DNA of 64,000 nt, from positions 62,001 to 126,000 of the forward strand of contig JANVFP010000035.1 in assembly GCA_027919835.1 (NCBI GenBank). The letters are read 5' to 3'. This document shows positions 34,053 to 44,440 of this stretch, one piece after another; within the stretch, counting starts at the first letter, position 1; each line of letters begins with the position of its first letter. Made by a program: the position numbers and the translations under genes. The notes below the pieces were generated by a model that worked only from the letters and a program-made list of their open reading frames with translations, did no database searches and was not told where the DNA came from. Source of the stretch: Lentinula raphanica (lineage: Eukaryota; Basidiomycota; Agaricomycetes; Agaricales; Omphalotaceae).

Positions 34053-36723
34053 AGCTGATACTGTGAAGCTTTTGTAAAAAGGTCCGATGAGTTATCGAGG
34101 AACGTTTGAAAAAACCTGTGATAACTCGGAGGGGGCTCCAGAAATGGCTCCGGGGGTGGTCATGCCTGTCACCACCTGTCACATGGGGCCTATATTTACT
34201 ATTTTGGGTAATTAATAATTATCCAGATATTAAATAAGCAGTACATTTTCAAAAAAACCCGAAAATTCATTAAAAATCTAAAAAATCCTAAAAAAGCCAG
34301 ATTAGGTCAGATCAGGGTATGTAAGCAAATGACCTCATATGATAAAAAATGATGTAGGGTCAATATAGGTACTAAAAATAGCCCAAAAAATCACTAAAAA
34401 TGCAAAAAATATTTAGGGATGGTATAGAGCCTATTGCAGGTCCAGGCCCATCAACATTACCAAAAAGGAAAAAATTGATCATGATGTCATCTTGTAGCAA
34501 AAAATCTGAAAAAATCATAAAAATAGTTAAAAAATTCAGGGGTGCCTTGTTGGCCCTGAAAATGCAAAATAAAAAAAAATACGCGACAAGTGTAAAAAAT
34601 TTTATCACTCCAAATCATACCAAATCCACTATACAGTCAGAATATATGATGTATATGCTATTTTTAGCACCTCTAGCACCCTCGATCACTCAGAATAGCT
34701 TATATCACTTAAAATCACACCAAACTGACAACATTGAGTAAATATGATGTACATGATATTTTTAGCACACCTAGTACCCTTGAACACTCAGAACAATTTT
34801 TATTACTCAATATGTTCAGTACACTTGGTACTTATCACACCTAACATACTAAAATTTGGAACAGTAGTGATATGTATTATGTCTAACACAGTTGACAATA
34901 AATACTCAAAATAGTGTTATCAGTCACTATACTTAACACACTTAACAGTCAAAAAGTCGGAACAATATTACTTGATATACATAACACACTCATTGTTATA
35001 CTATAACACACTTATAACAACGAGTTTTGGGCGCTTATGGGCGCTTATTTGGGTTTTTTGAGTCGAAATTCATTAATAGCTCACTCAATAATTTTTGTGT
35101 GGGCTCTATATTGTGTCAGGATGTTGTCTATATCATATTCCTCTAGATATGATTCGGAGAACTCGAAAATACAACATGTGTGGCTAGCTATACTGTGATC
35201 TTGTGTGATATAATAGTGTTTTATGTAAATGCCAATGCATATGTCCATGTAGTGCAAGTATACTGATGCTAGTGCATGAGAAAAGCACTCCTACAGTCTA
35301 CTGGCAGTGTCTGTACATGATTCAGATAGCTATCATAAAGGTTGGACACTGTGATACACATGTACATGTTTCATGTACACCATAGATGTCTACACCTACA
35401 TGTAACAATAGATGTCATATTCAATGACCCCATTACAGATCTCTTGGTTGTATCACATAGAGTTAGCATAGAATAGGTTGTAGGATGACTCTTTTCATGA
35501 CCAGCAGCAGTTTGACTTCATAACATGGGTGTATGCACTGTCATTTACATAAAACAGTGTTATATCACAAAAATCATAGCATAGCTAGCCCCACAGGTTG
35601 TATTTTCGAGTTCTCCGAATTATATCTAGAGGAGTATGATATAGACAACATCCTGACACAATATAGAGCCCACACAAAAATTATTGAGTGAGCTATTAAT
35701 GAATTTCGACTCAAAAAACCCAAATAAGCGCCCATAAGCACCCAAAACTCGTTGTTATAAGTGTGTTATAGTATAACAATGAGTGTGTTATGTATATCAA
35801 GTAATATTGTTCCGACTTTTTGACTGTTAAGTGTGTTAAGTATAGTGACTGATAACACTATTTTGAGTATTTATTGTCAACTGTGTTAGACATAATACAT
35901 ATCACTACTGTTCCAAATTTTAGTATGTTAGGTGTGATAAGTACCAAGTGTACTGAACATATTGAGTAATAAAAATTGTTCTGAGTGTTCAAGGGTACTA
36001 GGTGTGCTAAAAATATCATGTACATCATATTTACTCAATGTTGTCAGTTTGGTGTGATTTTTAAGTGATATAAGCTATTCTGAGTGATCGAGGGTGCTAG
36101 AGGTGCTAAAAATAGCATATACATCATATATTCTGACTGTATAGTGGATTTGGTATGATTTGGAGTGATAAAATTTTTTACACTTGTCGCGTATTTTTTT
36201 TTATTTTGCATTTTCAGGGCCAACAAGGCACCCCTGAATTTTTAACTATTTTTATGATTTTTTTCAGATTTTTTGCTACAAGATGACATCATGATCAATT
36301 TTTTCCTTTTTTGGTAATGTTGATGGGCCTGGACCTGCAATAGGCTCTATACCATCCCTAAATATTTTTTGCATTTTTAGTGATTTTTTGGGCTATTTTT
36401 AGTACCTATATTGACCCTACATCATTTTTTATCATATGAGGTCATTTGCTTACATACCCTGATCTGACCTAATCTGGCTTTTTTAGGATTTTTTAGATTT
36501 TTAATGAATTTTCGGGTTTTTTTGAAAATGTACTGCTTATTTAATATCTGGATAATTATTAATTACCCAAAACAGTAAATATAGGCCCCATGTGACAGGT
36601 GGTGACAGGCATGACCACCCTCCGGAGCCATTTCCGGAGCCCTCTCCGAGTTATCGCAGGTTTTTTCAAACGTTCCTCGATAACTCATCGGACCTTTTTA
36701 CAAAAGCTTCACAGTATCCTGTG
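34053..36723. mobile_element. Giant palindromic (foldback) element, copy 2 (2671 bp)
   Basis: The exact 8-bp repeat GCGCGAAC flanks it at 34045-34052 and 36724-36731. Ends are AGCTGATACTGTGAAGC and GCTTCACAGTATCCTGTG; the inverted repeat begins at GATAC and the outer 4-5 bases differ between ends, as in copy 1. Arms run to about 35224 and from about 35544, with a ~300-bp non-palindromic centre shared with copies 1 and 3. The ~70-codon ORF is broken in both arms: a lost base after TATATCACAAAA in the right arm and a premature TGA in the left. There is no transposase. Confidence 0.92.
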
Positions 36724-36731
36724 GCGCGAAC

Positions 36732-37234
36732 GCCTCCGTTTGTGATGATACGTCTGCAGAGTTCTTCATCGTCTGGAAGTCAGAGGGAGAGACCAAGTAG
36801 CGTTTGGTGCAGTTATGAGAGACGCACGATCGTGTTGAAATGCTGGAGGTTTTTTACAGCAGTCGACATTGAATATATGGACTTGCGTTCGAACGACCAG
36901 GACTCCGGAAACGCTGCGGTCGTTCGACCACATGTCTCCATCCACTTTTCATTGATGGTGGTCATTGCAGTGAATAGTGGGACCGTCAACTAGATGTTCT
37001 TATGGGGAAGAAACGAGTCAATGAAAGTCCAGAAAAGAGGGGAAAAAAACGCACGATGGAGATGCCTTATCTCCTTTAACCACGTATTTTATAGCTCCTC
37101 TGTTACGGGTGTTCTTCGTCTGTAGGCCATAGGTTTTCTTCGAAGTCGAATCGGAACATGGGAGTTGCGATTCAAGATGGAATTTTGGCGCTAAGAATGG
37201 GCGCTAACCAGAACCACCGTTTCAAACCCTATCC
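36732..37234. other. Unassigned upstream region of the first F-box gene
   Basis: The open frame over this region starts inside the foldback arm and has no recognisable product. Confidence 0.4.
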
Positions 37235-39175
37235 ATGACATCGACGAGTTTCAAAACTCAAGTTTCGTCCTTATATCCATCACGAAATGATATAACTCTG
37301 TTTTCTGCTGAGCTGGTAGCTCGAATATTCTGGTTCATCCCTCCCGAGTCAATCGAATCTCCTGCAACTTACACACAGGTCTGCTCGTACTGGAGAGCTG
37401 TCGCACGCTCATCACCCGAAATCTGGACTACTCTGACCCTCGAACCCCCAGCAAAGCTTCGGACTCGAACAGACGCAGACTCCTTTGAGGCAGCGCTCGT
37501 AGACTGGATATCATGCGCATCCAATTCAACTATAGATCTCACTATACATGATCACGCAGTCTCCAAGTGGCCCCTAGAATTCCGGGAGTCGAACGCTCTT
37601 GAACTCTATGTGATGGTATACAGGCGCGTTGTGGTAGACTACTCAAACAAATGGAGACGACTAATCTCTTCAATCTCTTGGGATGCATGGGACTTTCTGT
37701 CCGAAGTTCAGAGACCAGTGTCTTTAACGGCTCTTGAAGAACTCACGCTCTCCGTCCGAAGCATACAACCGGATTGGATACTTTCATCTGACCCACCATT
37801 CTACGACTCAAAATATCTGCACACGCTGCATTTGAACATTTCATATGAAGTCAAATCTTATCCCTTCTTGGAAGCACTCCTCACCAACACTGTCCGGGTT
37901 CTGACTGTGGATTGCGCTGCTGGGATCTTCGAAGATTTCTTGCGACCTTTTTTGGATCTCAGCCAGCTGCAGCGTATCACACACATGTCTCTCACCAGAA
38001 TCCATTGGACTGACGCAACTCCCGATCCCACTTTTCCAATGGCTACGTTGATGAATCTTCAAGAACTCAAGGTCGATGGGAGCGTCCTAGGTTTGTCCAG
38101 ATTGCTGGCAGTGCTGACGCTGCCTTCATTGGTGAAATTAAGCCTATCGTCAAAGACATATCCTTCAGACGGGTTGCATGGGCCAATCGTAGGACCTGCA
38201 CTGCTTTCCTTTATGGAAAGGAAAAGCCACCTAGGTTGCGGCTTGCTTGCGCTGACACTCACGGGTTTAATAGGGACGTTCAAAGTTAACCGCTGCCCGC
38301 TGCCAGCGGCTGCTGCTGCTGGCAGTCACGTCTCATGACTTGTGACAGCACACACATGATACCACATGACTCTACCTATGACAATGCGTACCCACGATAT
38401 CTCCTTGCACCAAAATATACAAAATAATTTTTGAAATGCATCGTAACAGAATTTTTACCCAACAAAACTGCTCATGGAATTTTATGAAGTGGAAAATGCA
38501 CAACTTTGGGTCTTTTTAGCCCAGATGACTAATTTATGTACAAAATAGACTAGGAAGCGCTCAAAAACTTTTTGGCGCTAAAGGGCGCTAAAGGGCGCCA
38601 AAAGACAACGGTGACATCTATTTTAGGCAGTGTGATATTTGTAAGCCAGCAAGTAGCCGCTGCCCGCTGGCAGCGGTTAACTTTGAACGTCCCTATTGTC
38701 AGATGATTCTTATGAGGTGATCACCTTATCCTCCCTGTCTAATATTCTATCGACGGATGCTGCGAGTGAAATTCAGGAATTGCATATCGAAGCACAAGTT
38801 GGATTCGAAGACCCTAATATGGCTTCACTTATGGAAATACTTCGCTACGACTCGAATAACTCCGAGAGACAGTTATTGCCTCACTTGACGACATTCTCAG
38901 CAACCTGCTTGTGCTTTCCCTCGCTGCCTACACACAGTCCTTTTGCAAATTTTGTTCATTCGCGTTGGTGGCCCAAAGATTCGAAGCACACGATGCCCGG
39001 GGTGGCAAAGCTGGAAAGATTGGTCCTCGAAGATTGTCGTCTAAGTAAGAAAACAGAGAAGTGGTTGAGGATGTGTTACGAAAGCGGGCTTAGTGACAAA
39101 TAGGCAGACTCGAACCAGTTCGCCGACATATGTGAGCAACGGTTTCAGACTGTCAATTACAGTACTCGAAGTTAG
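37235..39175 (+). pseudogene. F-box protein gene broken by a MITE and a nonsense codon
   Basis: N-terminal F-box region: FSAELVARIFWFIPPESIES, then TQVCSYWRAVARSSPEIWTTL, followed by a leucine-rich-like domain. It is a close paralogue of the neighbouring gene at 39587-41086. After TLTGLI a 421-bp MITE (38273-38693) enters and its sequence brings a stop at 38336-38338. Beyond the MITE the same frame resumes (SDDSYEVITLSSLSNILSTD onward). Near the end, the paralogue's TGG in SDKWPDANQF is TAG here. If the MITE is not spliced out the product is a 367-residue truncated protein that keeps the F-box; it is more likely a young pseudogene. Confidence 0.85.
38273..38693. mobile_element. 421-bp MITE inserted in the F-box gene
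   Basis: Ends GGGACGTTCAAAGTTAACCG and complement; the terminal repeat is about 39 bp with a few mismatches. TA flanks it at 38271-38272 and 38694-38695. The TA duplication suggests the Tc1/mariner superfamily. Removing the element and one TA restores the reading frame. Inside, GGCGCTAAA units recur. No coding capacity. Confidence 0.85.
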
Positions 39176-39586
39176 TGATTCGAGTTCAACGAATGTCATT
39201 CCCTGTATATGAACGTTACCCGAGCGTATTCATAGAGAGATGAAAGAGGTTTTCCGATTGAGTATTGACAACTTACATTCATCATAGCTACATTTCCCTT
39301 TCATGTCATACAACGTTCCTTAGTATTTCTTGCATCTTTTGTCGAGGTTGGTCGGGATCCGAATTTGCTTTCAGGTGCTTCAATACTGCGTCCGCCGCAT
39401 GAGATCTTCCAGAATGGACCTGAATTTCTCTTCTGCTTTCGTTGTATTTTGAAAGCGAGACTTTGAAGCTTCGAGGGGCCCCAGTACTTACAACGGAATG
39501 AGAGACTTGAAGCTTGTATTGGCGCTAGAAATGGGCGCTAACCAACCCATTCTTGCTTTCCAACCTCCATCTCTCTCCATCTAGAA
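39176..39586. other. Intergenic region between F-box paralogues
   Basis: About 400 bp with the 3' flank of the broken gene and the upstream region of the next. A short phrase, TTGGCGCTA-(G)AAATGGGCGCTAACC, occurs before this gene (39520) and, in variant form, before the first F-box gene (37186), so the promoter was duplicated with the gene. Confidence 0.5.
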
Positions 39587-41086
39587 ATGGCATTGACCTC
39601 TTCGTGTTCATCCTCACAACCGCCAGGTCGAAATACTCAGCTCGTAGTTCCTCCTGAGCTACTAGCCCAAATATTCTCGTTCAGTCCTCCCTTAACGTTC
39701 CAATCTCCGGCGAATTACACTCAGGTCTGTTCGCAATGGAGAGCCGTTGCACGCGCATTGCCCGAAATCTGGACCACTCTAACCATCGTTACCCCGACTA
39801 AGCTTATTCAGACTCGAGCGGACGTGATTTCTTTTGAGGAAGCGCTCACAGATTGGATATCATGTTCTTCCAATCTGACTATAGATTTCACGATACGTGA
39901 TCGGCCCAACTCGAGACGTTTTGGCCCAGAAGGCTGGGACGCTCTCTATGTGAGGGTATACAAGCGCATTGTGGTGCGATACTCAAACAAATGGAGACGG
40001 CTGATCACTCCAAACTCTTGGAACGCATGGAATTTCCTATCCAAATTCCAGACCCAACCGACTTTGAGTGCTCTTGAAGAACTCACGATCTCCGTCCACG
40101 TACAGACAGGTTGGAGAGACTATTCAAAGCCACCATTTCTTGGCTCCAAACACTTGCACAAACTGCATTTGAACATTAATAATGATGAGGAGGATCACTG
40201 TTGCTTCTTAGGAGATCTTATTAGCGAGACAGTCAACGTTTTGACTGTGAACTCCGCTGGTCATAGCGGGCTCTATGGATACTCTTTGCGACAACTTCTG
40301 GATCAGGACCAGCTACAGCGTATCACGCACCTGTCTCTATCCAGGATTTGCTGGCTTGATGTAGCTTCTCGTCCTCTAGTATATGGGATGATCACTTTGA
40401 AGAATCTCCAAGAGCTTGTCGTGAATGGGAGCATTTGTGGCTTATGTGGGCTGCTGGCTATGCTGACAGCACCTTCTTTGCTGAGGCTAGGTCTATCGGC
40501 AACATTATTCGCTTCGGATCAGCGTCACGGGCCAATTGTAGGACCTGCGCTACTCTCCTTCATGAGGAGAAAGAGGTCAACTCACCTGGCCTGTGGCCTA
40601 CTTACCCTGGCGCTCACGGGACTGTCCCCGGACGATTGGCATCAAGCAATGGCCTTTTCCTCCTTGTTCGACATTCTATCCACAGATGCTGCCAGTACGA
40701 TTCAAGAACTGCATATCCAGTCGGATGTTAGGTTTAGACAGCCAATTACAGCTTCCCTCATGGAAATGCTTCGCTATGATTCAGAAAATCCAAGCAATCA
40801 GATATTGCCCCACTTGACGACCTTCTCAGCATACGACTTGTACGATTCCTCGCTCCCTGCCCAGAGTTTCTTTGCGGATTTTGTTCATTCGCGTTGGTGG
40901 CCCGATGATTCGAAGCGCAGGATGCCTGGGGTAGCGAAGCTAGAAAGAGTGGTGCTCAAAAGTTGTCGTCTCACTCAGACAACGGAGGAGCAGTTGAGGA
41001 TATGCTGCGAAGGGGGTCTTAGTGACAAATGGCCAGATGCGAATCAGTTCGCCGACACGTGTGACCGCTGGTTCCAAGCTGTCTAG
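39587..41086 (+). CDS. F-box protein with leucine-rich-like region
   Basis: An uninterrupted 499-residue ORF. Residues ~20-70 form the F-box (VPPELLAQIFSFSPP, then NYTQVCSQWRAVARALPEIW), which recruits substrates to SCF ubiquitin ligases through Skp1. The rest has the Trp/Leu pattern of agaricomycete F-box proteins (KWRRLITPNSWNAWNFL, LEELTISVH, SLLRLGLSA), likely an LRR-like fold. It is the intact member of a tandem trio with 37235-39175 and 41518-42967. No intron is needed. The target is unknown. Confidence 0.85.
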   Translation: MALTSSCSSSQPPGRNTQLVVPPELLAQIFSFSPPLTFQSPANYTQVCSQWRAVARALPEIWTTLTIVTPTKLIQTRADVISFEEALTDWISCSSNLTIDFTIRDRPNSRRFGPEGWDALYVRVYKRIVVRYSNKWRRLITPNSWNAWNFLSKFQTQPTLSALEELTISVHVQTGWRDYSKPPFLGSKHLHKLHLNINNDEEDHCCFLGDLISETVNVLTVNSAGHSGLYGYSLRQLLDQDQLQRITHLSLSRICWLDVASRPLVYGMITLKNLQELVVNGSICGLCGLLAMLTAPSLLRLGLSATLFASDQRHGPIVGPALLSFMRRKRSTHLACGLLTLALTGLSPDDWHQAMAFSSLFDILSTDAASTIQELHIQSDVRFRQPITASLMEMLRYDSENPSNQILPHLTTFSAYDLYDSSLPAQSFFADFVHSRWWPDDSKRRMPGVAKLERVVLKSCRLTQTTEEQLRICCEGGLSDKWPDANQFADTCDRWFQAV

Positions 41087-41517
41087 TATTCGAAGCTTCT
41101 GGCTTGAGCCTCAGCTAACGAAAGGACTTTGTATAGAGTTGTATAGTATATACGCTGCTTATGCCTGTTCATAAAAATGAAAGCATTCTTCTTTTAATAC
41201 AGTGCAATGCTTACTTAGTACGACTCTGAAATCACACAATGAACCTAGCTCAAGGATCCCGACTCGGAACAGGGCCTAATTATCGTGCTCTAGTAGTAGA
41301 TGTAGAACCATTCTCGGAGTCAAACCCTCTGCAACCACCCGTCCAGCCCACCGGCCAACGTCCATGACAATGACAAAAAAGCACTTGTTCCGTTCGAAAC
41401 CAGATTAATTCTAAATTTCCGTGAGCTAAGTACCGCGAGCGTGTTCGGTTGAGCGGCTACAGAGTCTGAGTAGGTCGGGCGCTAAACAAGGCACTTCAAG
41501 CTTGAACTCGAACCCTC
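41087..41517. other. Intergenic region between F-box paralogues
   Basis: No gene visible. A TACGACTCTGAAATCACACA phrase at 41219 recurs in variant form after the third gene (43080), as expected for a duplicated 3' flank. Confidence 0.5.
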
Positions 41518-42967
41518 ATGTCAAGGTCTGTTCGGTTCCTTTTTATGAGCCTCAAATCTGCTCATACTCAACCTCCGCAGATACAACCACATTAATCTGC
41601 TTCCTCCGGAGATGCTAGTCCATGTATTCAGTTTTTACCCACCCGAGTCGATCCAACAATCTATCAACTACACCCAGGTCTGCGCGAGTTGGAGAACAGT
41701 TGCGTACAGCGCCCCGGAACTGTGGACCACGTTGGCAGTCAAATGTCCTGTGGCCGGGCTTCATACTGAACAGGATCGGGCCTCATATAAGAAGATGCTC
41801 GTGGACTGGATACTCCGTTCCCGTGATGTTAGCATGTCACTCACAGTTCAGCCGCCACTCTTCTTGGAAGCCCGAATGGATGCTTCGGTACAACTGCAGG
41901 CGTATTTCTATGAAACGATATGCCAAGACGTTGCGATAGATTTTAGACAGAAGTGGAGATGTCTATGTTTTCCGCCTGATTGGGACTTCCACGACCTCGT
42001 TTCTCGGTTGAGCGATACTGTCGTTCTCGAACACCTCGAAGAACTTATGTTCGCTATACGCGGTTGTACCACGTCACCAGACCGCCATGATTACTTTCCT
42101 CTATCCTCGCGCCTGCATACATTGCAGTTGACTCTTATCGATGTGGACAGCTTCTCCTGCGTGGAAAGAACGGTTCCTTGGCCAAGCCATACCCTTTATT
42201 TGACATCCTGGGGGGATTCTGTTATTCGGAGAGATGTTATTCGTGGCTGTCTACAACTTGGACGACTACAAGACCTTGTATGCTTGGATATCGACGGAAT
42301 TGAGTGGGAGAATCCCGGTGTCCTGCCTTCCACCACTCTACCACATCTCCGAAATCTGACGGTTGATGGAACCATCATTGCTATGGGTGATCTCATGGGG
42401 GCACTTACCCTCCCTTCCTTGGAGACAATGTTCTTATCAATCTATGGCAATTCGAGCGACCACGGTCCTGTAGTAGGGCCCGCCCTAGCTGGTCTTCTCA
42501 GAAGGTCTTCTCATCGAAACTTTGGTCTGTACGGATTGTACCTGGGATGGATGCTAGCGGAGAATGATCTCGAACAAGCGATCAGCTTCGAATCCCTGGG
42601 CGAAATCTTTTCCATCGCGAACACGATCGAGGAACTGTATATCTCGCCAGAAGGAATGATTGATGCATCTCGTCTCATGGATCTCCTTTGTTACGACATA
42701 AGCAATCCCGCAAGGCAACTTTTACCTTCGTTGAGGCTTTTTCAAGGATGCGGTCTCTCAGAAGCTCAAGAACCTCAGAACAACGTCAGTCACTTTGTCA
42801 GCTTTGTGCATTCGCGATGGTCGCCGGAAAATCCAGAAACCACAAGATCGAACAGAGCAGCCAGGCTTCAAACGGTAACCCTCCTTCAATGTGACCTCGC
42901 TTCTTCGACCAAGGATCAGCTGCAGACATGTCATGACGCAGGGCTCGAATTCAAGTTCTTTTCATGA
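41518..42967 (+). CDS. F-box protein, third member of the tandem
   Basis: The long ORF from 41612 begins inside the F-box (MLVHVFSFYPPESIQ, TQVCASWRTVAYSAPELWTT). A small first exon 41518-41525 and a 55-nt intron (41526-41580) join in phase and give MSRYNHINLLPPEMLVHVF, completing the F-box; total 464 residues. The donor is GTCTGT, less usual than elsewhere in the window, so the start is tentative. The C-terminal region matches the paralogues (VVGPALAGLL, FVSFVHSRWSPENPE) but is more diverged. Function as for the neighbour: a putative SCF substrate receptor with unknown target. Confidence 0.75.
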
Positions 42968-43076
42968 TCACCTTCTTCCGTATCGTCTCGTCCCATGTTT
43001 CACATAAAGGTTCATTACTTATACACCCTCGATTCATTCTGTAATTCTGTAAATACAATGCAAAAATCTCGCAATA

Positions 43077-44440
43077 CTAATACGACTCTGAATCACGCAA
43101 CGAACCTAGGTCAATATCGTGCTGTAATGTAGATTCATTCTCGGTGTCAAACCCTCTATGACCACCCGTCCAACTGTTGAACTCGATTTTCTCCTCAGAG
43201 GCCCTCTGCAAGCTCATTGTAATTCGATTAACCGCAATACTTGAAATCCTAGATTGCGATAGTCGTTTGAGTTCCGTCTGTGAAGGAAAGAAAAATGGAT
43301 TGTGTGACTTACACCATAGCAGGTCTGAATCCATCATTGATATTGAGAAAAACACAATCAGTGAACAATCTGAAACTTACTGGTTCTGGATAAACCCTAA
43401 CGAAGGCTAAGTAGGACATGTGCATGAATATTTGAATCACCAATGGGAGCAAAGAAAGAAAAACTCAAACGAACCCTTGCATGCAACGCCATCATCAGCC
43501 ACACAAAATTACTCGAGAACATGACCGCGAAATAAAGGAGGCCATCGCGCTGCACAAGCTCGATAATCGGAGCCAAGTGGAAACCTTTGGCCTGTTGCGA
43601 GACGAAGTAGACGATCGACAAGACGGCTAGACCGTCATAGACGATGCACAGCGAGAGAAAGGTTTCACCAGCTCGAACACTGAAAATGATGCGTTGCGGG
43701 TTAGATATCGCCGACATTGACCAACGGTTGACGTACGTACATCTCGGTACTAGGGATCGCGAGACACACTAGTCAGGACGAGGATGGAGTCAGGTATGCC
43801 GTGAGAATAGTATGAGAAAGCGATCGCATACACTTGTAAGCGTCGATGTCAGGAAGTGGAGGTATCACGGACGTGTCGAGTTCGCGTGCAAATAGGAGGA
43901 CACCAAGGTTACTCGTCCCATCCTTGTATAGGACGTCTTGATAAAGAAGAAGAGCCCATTGAACCATGATTAATGGAATGGCGATGAACAAGACATATCG
44001 TTTATGTCCGCTTAGGGCGTACACTCTGTATGGGATAGTAATTACTACTAGCTCACTAGCTGGCCCAAGAGATGAATGAATATCACGTACCGTAGTAGCA
44101 CCAATACTTCCGCAATGGTGACCATGAACAATGTCTCCAACTGTTCTACAAATCCATAACGATAACATCTGCGTTGGCAAAATCAGTCTGTCTGAGTTCA
44201 ATAGAACGCGAATAAAGAACGTACATCTGATGATTCGAATGGCATCGTGGAATCAAAGGCCCTTGAAAGACAAAGAATTCGGGAACACACCTCTTGAGTG
44301 AACAAAGGGGTAAAATACGCTGAAGAGCAACAGATCAGTCTGCGCTCTTCCCATTGAACTCGACGGGAAGGAACATACCGACGTTTGTGATTACTATAAT
44401 TATAAGACATAGATATCGATTCTGTAGTAAGGAGATCCAT
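43077..44440 (-). CDS. DUF6533-type multi-pass membrane protein, many exons
   Basis: The start MDLLTTESISMSYNYSNHKR is typical of this basidiomycete seven-TM family. In-phase pieces read QLETLFMVTIAEVLVLLR, then (intron 44032-44092) VYALSGHKRYVLFIAIPLIM, VQWALLLYQD, PPLPDIDAYK, and after two introns VRAGETFLSLCIVYDGLAVL, FHLAPIIELVQRDGLLYFAV and NFVWLMMALHAR. The end is SRISSIAVNRITMSLQRA followed by a hydrophilic tail to the stop at 43077. At least four hydrophobic helices are visible; others probably lie in the poorly resolved 5' exons (44200-44400). At least seven exons are needed. Function of the family is unknown; receptor-like roles have been suggested only by topology. Confidence 0.7.

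Noticed and set aside
36592..36993. 133-codon + strand ORF
   Set aside because: It starts inside the right arm of foldback copy 2 and has no recognisable features.
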